This document shows, one piece after another, positions 8,853 to 15,401 of a stretch of DNA of 64,000 bases (the first letter of the stretch is position 1; every line of letters starts with the position of its first letter). The DNA comes from Alkaliphilus serpentinus (lineage in GTDB: Bacteria > Bacillota > Clostridia > Peptostreptococcales > Natronincolaceae). The stretch is taken from assembly GCF_009017255.1 (NCBI RefSeq), contig NZ_WBZB01000013.1:204404-268403 (forward strand), given 5' to 3'. The translations under genes were made by a program, and so were the position numbers. The notes below the pieces were generated by a model. The model was not told the DNA's origin, did no database searches, and saw only the letters and a program-made list of their open reading frames with translations.

Positions 8853-9290
8853 TTTTAATTTCCACCTTTCTTTTTTTGATATTTGGTGGCACAGGTATAG
8901 ATACCCTATCTCGATATAATATTAAAAAACTATTTATTGTAAAAAAGCATACAAAAACACGCCAACAAAGCGTGTTAAAATATTCTATACACCTTCAATA
9001 TTGTTGGAAGAGATTCAGGGTAACACAAATAAGAGCCTTAACGCCCCCTTTAATGTCCATCCCTGTGCCGGTATTGAGTTAGACTAAAACCACCTCAATA
9101 GATAATACCAGCATGAAAACACTCCTTCCAATAATAATATAATTTATGCTACATAGTTATTATAGGTTTTTTTACATATAATTGTCAATGGAGACATTAG
9201 CTATATTAGATATTTTATTATAAGAACTATATAATAGCCTAAAAATGTGGTAAAATAGTATTGAACTATAATGAATGGGAGGAAACTAAC
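8853..9290. other. Intergenic region with possible small MITE
   Basis: About 440 bp with no convincing gene. It contains several hairpins (for example AACACGC/GCGTGTT at about 8957-8978) and is bounded by GGCACAGG (8887-8894) and its complement CCTGTGCC (9061-9068); see the mobile-element entry. Confidence 0.5.
8887..9068. mobile_element. Possible MITE (182 bp)
   Basis: The ends GGCACAGGTATAGA and the complement of TCCATCCCTGTGCC match at 12 of 14 positions as terminal inverted repeats, and GGT stands outside both ends as a possible 3-bp target duplication. No coding capacity. Only one copy in the window, so this is tentative. Confidence 0.3.
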
Positions 9291-9572
9291 ATGAGTAAAA
9301 AGCAAAAGAAGGAAGTTATTATTCTTAGTGGTAAAGCTGCCTTTATAAACTCTGCCAACAAGCTAAATAAAAGTATGCCAGAAATATCAAGGGGCTGTGG
9401 AGCTATGGGGGACAAAAAATATAATCGTAATAAAAATAAAAAAGCTATCCGAAGAGAAATTGAAAACTCTAGGGATGGCTTTTTTAATTACTCCACTTCT
9501 GCCTACTTATTAACTTCTTTCCATAAAGACAACTTCTTCAGCAGATATTTTAAAACCACACTTTTTATATAG
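9291..9572 (+). CDS. Small basic hypothetical protein
   Basis: A 93-residue lysine/asparagine-rich product (KKYNRNKNKKAIRREIE in the middle) with no domain I recognise. The start at 9291 follows GGGAGG eight to ten bases upstream, and a candidate -10 (TAAAATAGT) lies just before it. Its last 21 codons overlap the 3' end of the convergent acetyltransferase gene, which makes the exact end doubtful. It may be a real small DNA- or RNA-binding protein or a chance frame. Confidence 0.4.
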   Translation: MSKKQKKEVIILSGKAAFINSANKLNKSMPEISRGCGAMGDKKYNRNKNKKAIRREIENSRDGFFNYSTSAYLLTSFHKDNFFSRYFKTTLFI

Positions 9573-9977
9573 TTCAACTGCAGGAAAATTGTCAGTATAT
9601 AACCTGATCCTTTTAGCTCCTGTCTCCTTTTGAACATCTTTGATCTTCTCCATAAGACTAAAGGCAATACCCCTTCTTCTATACTCAGGAGAGGTCCAAA
9701 CCTCATCAACATAAAGAACCCCAGTGCTCCATTTTCCCAGCTTTGGAGTAAACATCAATGTTATCCAGCCAACATACCGACCTTCTACGAGGGCAGCGTA
9801 GGCATAAAAGCCCTGATGTTGAAGCTGGGAGTAAGCATAACTAAAATCTATGGTTCTACTTTTTTCCTTTTCCTCTTTTCTTCTTTCAACTCCATTAATC
9901 CTCCAAAATACCATATCATCAAACATATGATAATTATCCTTTGTGACCCGTTCAATTTTAACATTAAAATTCTCCAT
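9510..9977 (-). CDS. GNAT-family N-acetyltransferase
   Basis: 155 residues, normal single-domain GNAT length. Motif A is YVDEVWTSPEYRRRGIAFSLM near 90-110 (R-x-x-G-I/x-A acetyl-CoA loop) and motif B is RLYTDNFPAVELYKKCGF, typical of the family. AGAGGAG precedes the ATG. Alone between intergenic gaps; the acceptor is unknown. Confidence 0.85.
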   Translation of the reverse strand: MENFNVKIERVTKDNYHMFDDMVFWRINGVERRKEEKEKSRTIDFSYAYSQLQHQGFYAYAALVEGRYVGWITLMFTPKLGKWSTGVLYVDEVWTSPEYRRRGIAFSLMEKIKDVQKETGAKRIRLYTDNFPAVELYKKCGFKISAEEVVFMERS

Positions 9978-10172
9978 AAAAACCGCTCCTCTACTGATAT
10001 GAATAGCTTAATTATTAAAATACTAATTTTTGTTGTATTAACTTTGGCGTAAAATTAATACTCCAACAGTTAACAGGTTTATTATACAAAAGCATGAAGA
10101 GACTCACAAGCTTTTCTATGGATGGATTAATTAACCATAAGTTAAATAATGCTGTATGTTTTAGCTTAGTAC

Positions 10173-10204
10173 AAAAAAAACCTTACACCATTTAAAGTGT
10201 AAGG
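10173..10204 (-). terminator. Terminator of the nucleobase permease
   Basis: CCTTACAC/GTGTAAGG stem followed on the minus strand by eight T's, 14 bp after the permease stop codon. Confidence 0.88.
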
Positions 10205-10217
10205 TCTTAGTTATAAA

Positions 10218-11741
10218 TTAATCTTGGAAATCAAGTACTACATCTTCTTCAAGCATTCCGTCTTTTTCTAGCTTATCCTTAAAGCCATATTCAAAGGCAA
10301 AGAACATGATTGCCATAATTAGATATCCTAGAGGATATTCATAGTTGCTTAAGAAGCTTAGCTTAGCTGCATGCATAAAGCCTGTTGCAGCCAGCAATGC
10401 ACCAGCAATCGATGCAAATGCAGCTTTTTTGTATTGATTATCTAGAATAAATACAAGGATTGCTCCCCATATTAATCCGGTAAACATTGCACCATTACCT
10501 AATGGAACGATACCACCTGATACTTTAGCAACTACTTCTCCAGCTGCTTTATTGAATCTTGTCATTACATAGTTTGCGAAATATGGGAACATTGCAAGTA
10601 CAACCGCTGGGAAATGCTTTGGTTTAACTGAAGCAAAGGCAGTAGATACCATGGATAGCCCTACGAATACTAAGATAGGAGCTATAACAGGTACAGGAAT
10701 AATCTTTGACATTGCTGCGATTATACCAACACTTGATGCTATTAAGAATACAAAACCATTAATTACTGAATATCCTCTACCAGCACCCATCCACTTAGAA
10801 CCAACAGATGCGATATAAACAGTTGTTGGGAAAACTCCACCAAATAAGCTTCCAATCATTGTTCCGATACCATCAAATAATTGTGCCTCTTGTACATTAT
10901 AGTCATCACCTGCAGCAGCCATAGCTTCTACATTGTTCATTGTTTCAATAAAGTTATAAATTGAAATAGGTAGTAATACTGCAAATAGACTTAACATTGG
11001 TCCTGTTAAATACTTAAAGCCTTCAATAAATCCTAGAGTAGGAAGTGGTGGATAAAAACCAACTGTATCCATACCTGCAGCTATTTGTGACATATCTGAT
11101 TGACGTAAAATATAGGCCAAAATGGTACCTATGATAATAGCGAATAATGATGCAGGTATTCTAAAGGGCATTGCTTTTTTAGCTATTAAACCAATTAAAA
11201 TAATTGCTAAAACGATCATTCCAATTACAGGCATTTCATAGGTTCTAAAGAATAATTCTCCACCTATAAAGGTAAAAGCAACTCCAGCAAGGGCTCCCAA
11301 CATAGAAGCTCTTGGTAGGTTTTTGCGAACCCACTTACCAATAAGGCTTCCTAGAGCTTCAACAAGTCCTCCTGCGAAACAGGCAGCCATACCGATTTTC
11401 CATGCTACTTCTGGGTCACCAGTTAGTGCTAAGGCTGGTCCTAATACTCCAAACAAGTAAATAAACATTGGGGGTGTACTAATTCCATAGGATAAAGCTG
11501 TAACATCTGTTCTGTTTTCTTTTTCTGCTAGTTTTTTAGCCATATGGGCATAATATAAATTACCAAATAATACCGAAATAGCTGCCCCTGGTATAACTCT
11601 TCCATAAACAATACTTCCTGGGTAGCCCATAGAAATCATCGTAACTGCAATTAACACGAAGTTTGCTAGATTGTTTTGGAATAAAGCGAAGAAACCATCA
11701 ATATCCTCCTTCTTAAACCATGGATAATTTACCTTTGACAT
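10218..11741 (-). CDS. NCS2-type xanthine/uracil permease family protein
   Basis: 507 residues with about 12-14 membrane helices spread over the whole length. The duplicated inverted-repeat architecture of NCS2 transporters is suggested by the two GG-rich re-entrant regions (VTALSYGISTPP near 80-90 and GTMIGSLFGGVFPTTVYIASVGSKWMGAGR near 290-315, the latter a typical substrate/cation site). Likely imports a purine or pyrimidine base by cation symport; the base cannot be told. Good GGAGGGG site before the ATG. I looked for a purine riboswitch in the leader and did not find one. Confidence 0.82.
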   Translation of the reverse strand: MSKVNYPWFKKEDIDGFFALFQNNLANFVLIAVTMISMGYPGSIVYGRVIPGAAISVLFGNLYYAHMAKKLAEKENRTDVTALSYGISTPPMFIYLFGVLGPALALTGDPEVAWKIGMAACFAGGLVEALGSLIGKWVRKNLPRASMLGALAGVAFTFIGGELFFRTYEMPVIGMIVLAIILIGLIAKKAMPFRIPASLFAIIIGTILAYILRQSDMSQIAAGMDTVGFYPPLPTLGFIEGFKYLTGPMLSLFAVLLPISIYNFIETMNNVEAMAAAGDDYNVQEAQLFDGIGTMIGSLFGGVFPTTVYIASVGSKWMGAGRGYSVINGFVFLIASSVGIIAAMSKIIPVPVIAPILVFVGLSMVSTAFASVKPKHFPAVVLAMFPYFANYVMTRFNKAAGEVVAKVSGGIVPLGNGAMFTGLIWGAILVFILDNQYKKAAFASIAGALLAATGFMHAAKLSFLSNYEYPLGYLIMAIMFFAFEYGFKDKLEKDGMLEEDVVLDFQD

Positions 11742-12074
11742 AAAACCCCTCCATCCTTTTTCTTAAGTTTTCAAATAATTTTGATTCTTATCTCATTATA
11801 AATATACATGATTTTTGTTCCCTTGGCTTTGTACCATTTTCACAAAATATATTAACAAAAATCACATAACAAATGTAATAATAATGATTATATAATAAAA
11901 ATATTGAATTTACAACCACTTTAGACTTGTGAAAACTACATAAGTTTGAAATCGATTTCCCTTTAAAAACTAGCTACATCTTTTGCAATTTCTTCATTTA
12001 TTAAGATTTATTTGTAATATTTAACAACTCAAATCAAGTATTCTATTTTATTTCTATATATATAGTAAATTATA
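11742..12074. other. AT-rich divergent intergenic region
   Basis: About 330 bp between the divergent permease and PadR genes. Apart from the PadR promoter at its right end I see no gene, known riboswitch or strong repeat. Confidence 0.5.
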
Positions 12075-12104
12075 TTGACATTACTGTGCATGGCACAGTA
12101 TAAT
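12075..12104 (+). promoter_or_regulatory. sigma-A promoter with PadR operator in the spacer
   Basis: TTGACA (12075-12080), an 18-bp spacer and TATAAT (12099-12104) form a near-ideal promoter. The spacer is occupied by the palindrome TACTGTGCATGGCACAGTA (12082-12100), so a bound dimer would block RNA polymerase. It drives the PadR gene, implying autorepression. Confidence 0.85.
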
Positions 12105-12125
12105 GTAATTAAAGGAGGTGGCTAC

Positions 12126-12467
12126 ATGTTAGATATGGAAGCCATTATACAAAACCTTCAGCAGGAAATGAACCGGGGTACCCTTGTCTTAGCTGTTTTA
12201 ACTCAAATGGATCAGCAGCAATATGGCTACTCTCTTATCCAGGCATTAAATGATGAAGGAATAATGGTAGAGCAAAACACCCTATATCCCCTACTAAGAA
12301 GAATAGAAAAACAAGGTCTGCTAGAATCCATATGGCAGGTTGAGGGTAACCGCCCGAGAAGATATTATAAGATTAGTGAATTGGGCATTAAAGTTAGAAA
12401 AGAGTTAATAAAGGAATGGAAGCTTCTTGAAAAATCTATGGCAAATTTAATTGGAGGTGAAGTATGA
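12126..12467 (+). CDS. PadR-family transcriptional regulator
   Basis: 113 residues from the ATG at 12126, which has AAAGGAGG eight bases upstream; the longer frame begins inside the promoter. A winged helix occupies about residues 15-85 (QYGYSLIQAL..., NTLYPLLRRIEKQGLL, RRYYKISELG), diagnostic of PadR. Its stop overlaps the start of the next gene (ATGA). It probably represses its own operon through the palindrome at 12082-12100; the inducer is unknown. Confidence 0.92.
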   Translation: MLDMEAIIQNLQQEMNRGTLVLAVLTQMDQQQYGYSLIQALNDEGIMVEQNTLYPLLRRIEKQGLLESIWQVEGNRPRRYYKISELGIKVRKELIKEWKLLEKSMANLIGGEV

Positions 12468-13411
12468 TTTCAAATTATTTGTATACAATCGGTAGGTATT
12501 TATCACCATCCCAAAGGGATGAGGTTTTGAAGGAAGTAGAAGCAAATCTCTATGATTTTCTTGAAGAAAGCTATGGGATAAAAGAATACTCTGAGGATGA
12601 AATCGAGAGGGCAATTAAATCTATGGGACATCCTAGAAAGGTGGCCGAGGCCTACATGAATAGCCCAAGAGCTGTAATTGGGCCTGCCTATATTGATACT
12701 TATTGGTTGGTTTTGAAAATAGCCCTTATTAGTGCTGCCATAGGCTTAATGATTTCTACTATATTATCACTACAAGAAGCCAAGGATGGTTTTCAATTAT
12801 ATTTAAAGCTTATAATAGATATATTTCAGTCTAGTTTTTCTACAGTTGGATTCGTCACAATTGTTTTCATTTTAGTACAATACTATATGCCGCAGGATTA
12901 TAGCTTTAAGGAAGAAGAGTGGTCTTTGGATATTCTTGAAGAAGTTCCTACCCCCAATGAAAAAGTAAAAGTATTGGAACTTATTATTGAAACCTTCTTT
13001 ATATTCTTATTCTTGATTATAATTAATAACTCATGGATAGCAGTTGGCCTAAGCTTTTCTAGTACAGTGGTCATTCCCACAATTAATATGGAGCACTTTT
13101 CACCCTATCTCATTTGGCTAAACCTACTGCTGGGCTCATCCCTTTTATTAAATATTTACCTTTTGATAAAAAGACAGTGGAAAGCGTATACAAGAATCCT
13201 ATCCATCCTATTGAATATTGTATGGATTGTTCTTATTACGCAATTGGCATTAACTCCTGAGATATGGGATTTTTCAAGCATTTCCAACACCCTAGATAGT
13301 AGTGCTATTCAAGGGGTACAAACTGGAGTTTACGTAGGTCTGGCAGTTTTTGTAATCATAGCAGCCTTTGATGTATTCAATCATCTAAAGGCCTTCATCA
13401 AAAAGAATTAG
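12464..13411 (+). CDS. HAAS-domain membrane protein
   Basis: 315 residues. The N-terminal ~75 residues are a HAAS (permease prefix/DUF1700-like) helical domain: YLSPSQRDEVLKEVEANLYDFLEE ... MGHPRKVAEAY. About six membrane helices follow. HAAS proteins are nearly always encoded directly after a PadR regulator, as here with a 4-bp overlap, and are thought to act with it in sensing envelope stress. No transporter gene follows. Function otherwise unknown. Confidence 0.85.
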   Translation: MISNYLYTIGRYLSPSQRDEVLKEVEANLYDFLEESYGIKEYSEDEIERAIKSMGHPRKVAEAYMNSPRAVIGPAYIDTYWLVLKIALISAAIGLMISTILSLQEAKDGFQLYLKLIIDIFQSSFSTVGFVTIVFILVQYYMPQDYSFKEEEWSLDILEEVPTPNEKVKVLELIIETFFIFLFLIIINNSWIAVGLSFSSTVVIPTINMEHFSPYLIWLNLLLGSSLLLNIYLLIKRQWKAYTRILSILLNIVWIVLITQLALTPEIWDFSSISNTLDSSAIQGVQTGVYVGLAVFVIIAAFDVFNHLKAFIKKN

Positions 13412-13438
13412 CTATCTCAATTAGAGGTAGCTATTTTA
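13409..13438 (+). terminator. PadR-HAAS operon terminator
   Basis: TAGCTA-T-CTC pairs with GAG-G-TAGCTA around AATTA, then TTTTACTT, starting at the stop codon of the HAAS gene. Confidence 0.75.
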
Positions 13439-13470
13439 CTTCCATCATCTTATTCCCTATTACAACCTTT

Positions 13471-14334
13471 TTACTCCTCTTTCCAACTAATCATGTATTG
13501 CAAGTCAGAATTTTTCTCCATGTAATTTTCACCTACTTCAAACCACCTTCCTGTTATATCCCTTTCCTTTAATGACAATTCAAAGTGGCACATGGCAATA
13601 CCCATATCAATCAGTTGAATATTAAAGCCTAAGGCTTTATATTTGGAATCTTCCTTTAGATAAAAATGCCATCCCCTATCATTCTTTATGATTCTCCAAG
13701 GTTGTTTATTGGAGGCAGATGGAGCCACTCTTACCATTTCAAGGGCTATCGAAAAGGGGTCATTATCTTGATACGGATAGATTTCTTCAAAGGTCCCTTT
13801 AAAAAAGAGTTCCTTCCAATCCTTTCTTTTATTAGATGAAGCCAAGCTCCTCATGGCAGTCTCTATAAGCCTTTTCTTATCAGTTGGATACCCTATTGGG
13901 GATATCGCCGGGATGAAATCCCCTTCCTTCAGCCCTACTAAGGTGGCTAACTTACCCCTATTAAAGGTGCCCCCTAACCAACAGGTGCCTAATCCCAAAG
14001 ATGTGGCATATAGTATGATTTCCTCAAAGGTATAACCCAAATCTAGTAGTTCTTTACCCTTTTCAGGGACTATAGCAACAACATAGGTATTAGACCCTTT
14101 AATGATGCCGTAGGTGCCTATCTTCCCGTTTTTACCCAGATTTTCAGTGTGTATTAAATCATAGCTAATCCTTGTACCCAGAGGTGTTGTTAAATTACTT
14201 ATAAAAACCTTAAGCTTCATTTCAACATCCTCTAAGAGCCTTTCTTCTTTATAGGTTCTTACAGATTTTCTATCTCTTATAATATCTGTTATAAGTCTAT
14301 CGAAAATAAAATTTTCTATATGCTTTTTCTCCAT
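13471..14334 (-). CDS. Nitroreductase family protein (TM1586-type)
   Basis: 287 residues, a double-length nitroreductase fold. R22-x-SVRTYKEE matches the FMN-phosphate binding N-terminal motif, YATSLGLGTCWLGGTF near 110-125 and APSASNKQPWRI near 208-219 complete the flavin site. Length and order fit the TM1586-like group where two half-domains are fused in one chain. Likely an FMN oxidoreductase using NAD(P)H; the substrate is unknown. GGAGGGAG precedes the ATG. Confidence 0.85.
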   Translation of the reverse strand: MEKKHIENFIFDRLITDIIRDRKSVRTYKEERLLEDVEMKLKVFISNLTTPLGTRISYDLIHTENLGKNGKIGTYGIIKGSNTYVVAIVPEKGKELLDLGYTFEEIILYATSLGLGTCWLGGTFNRGKLATLVGLKEGDFIPAISPIGYPTDKKRLIETAMRSLASSNKRKDWKELFFKGTFEEIYPYQDNDPFSIALEMVRVAPSASNKQPWRIIKNDRGWHFYLKEDSKYKALGFNIQLIDMGIAMCHFELSLKERDITGRWFEVGENYMEKNSDLQYMISWKEE

Positions 14335-14514
14335 TTTACTCCCTCCTCTTTATATTAAATTACAGACTTATCATATCAAATGATCAAAAATTTTCAAGTA
14401 TCATAGATTTACTAATATATAAATACATATATATAATCAGAACACAATTTTTTTTCAAATTGTCATGATCCCCTTAAAAATGGGTATTAAATTAAAAAAT
14501 GAGGAGTTGATTTC

Positions 14515-14856
14515 ATGAAAAAGAAAAAAACCTTGATCTCTATATTGATTTTAGTATTACTTATCATGAGCTTTACCGTTGCGTGTAGTTCAAATGAAAA
14601 AAATCAAGTAGATACCCAAGAACTGCCAGAGTTTACTTTGGAAGAACTGGCTGAGTACGATGGAAAAGAAGGAAAACCAGCCTATATTGCCGTTGATGGA
14701 ATAATTTATGATGTAACCGATGTGAGGGAATGGAAAGATGGTCAGCATAACGGTTTTGAAGCAGGTAAAGATTTAACAGAGGCTATTAAAAACCAATCCC
14801 CCCATGGAGTTTCAAAGCTAAAAAACATCAAAGCTGTCGGAAAGCTTGTTGATTAG
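14515..14856 (+). CDS. Cytochrome b5-like haem-binding lipoprotein
   Basis: 113 residues. The N-terminus is a lipoprotein signal: KKKK, a hydrophobic stretch, then FTVAC with Cys24 as lipidation site. From about residue 38 a cytochrome b5-like haem/steroid-binding domain follows (FTLEELAEYDGKEGKPAYIAVDGIIYDVT), with His78 and His97 as candidate haem ligands (GQHNGF, SPHGVSK). It would sit on the outer face of the membrane. Twelve bases later starts a four-helix membrane protein rich in histidines, so the two probably form one electron-transfer unit. Confidence 0.85.
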   Translation: MKKKKTLISILILVLLIMSFTVACSSNEKNQVDTQELPEFTLEELAEYDGKEGKPAYIAVDGIIYDVTDVREWKDGQHNGFEAGKDLTEAIKNQSPHGVSKLKNIKAVGKLVD

Positions 14857-14868
14857 AGGAGGGATTAT

Positions 14869-15246
14869 ATGACCGTTAGTACCTTAGGCTGGATGATCGT
14901 TTCTTTGATATTTCTAACTGGATTAATATATCCAATTAAACAGTACTATAGTAAATCAAAAAATAAGAAGTTATTAGCTATATATAAAAAGCTCCGAATT
15001 ATACACCCCCTTCTAGGGGTGACCATTATCCTGTTAGGTAGCATCCACGGATACTTAGCCTTAGGTACCTTTAGATTACACACGGGTACAATTGTCTTAG
15101 CTATATTAGTTATTATGGCCATAATTCCAATATCTGGTCAAAAGATTCAAAAGCTAAAAAGGCATTGGCGTCCCTACCATAGGTATCTTTCGATAATCCT
15201 TTGGATTTCAATTATTATACACATACTCTTTAGGAACATTATATAG
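14869..15246 (+). CDS. Four-helix membrane protein, putative b-type cytochrome
   Basis: 125 residues with four predicted membrane helices. Histidines lie at or inside helices: His46 (IIHPLLG), His60 (SIHGY), His71 (LHTGT), His104 (YHRYL) and His118 (IIIHIL), the layout of a di-haem cytochrome b561/ferric-reductase-like protein. Encoded 12 bp after the b5-like lipoprotein and followed by a terminator, so they form a bicistronic haem module. The electron donor and acceptor are not evident; the flavin-binding proteins at 7.6 and 26.9 kb are possible partners (inference). Confidence 0.72.
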   Translation: MTVSTLGWMIVSLIFLTGLIYPIKQYYSKSKNKKLLAIYKKLRIIHPLLGVTIILLGSIHGYLALGTFRLHTGTIVLAILVIMAIIPISGQKIQKLKRHWRPYHRYLSIILWISIIIHILFRNII

Positions 15247-15268
15247 TTTTGCTTGTAGCATTAATTCT

Positions 15269-15293
15269 CAAAAAAGGCCTTAGGCCTTTTTTC
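15269..15293. terminator. Terminator of the haem module
   Basis: AAAAAAGGCC/GGCCTTTTTT perfect palindrome, usable in both directions. Confidence 0.85.
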
Positions 15294-15401
15294 TTTAACC
15301 ATAAAGCTATAAGCTTGTATATTATGGCAAATAATGATATCTTTAATTAATATATATAGATTTTATTATATTTGAATCTTACACTTAGGAGGGGTATTAG
15401 C

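Noticed and set aside
11742..12074. Purine riboswitch for the nucleobase permease
   Set aside because: No conserved junction segments on the minus strand upstream of the permease start.
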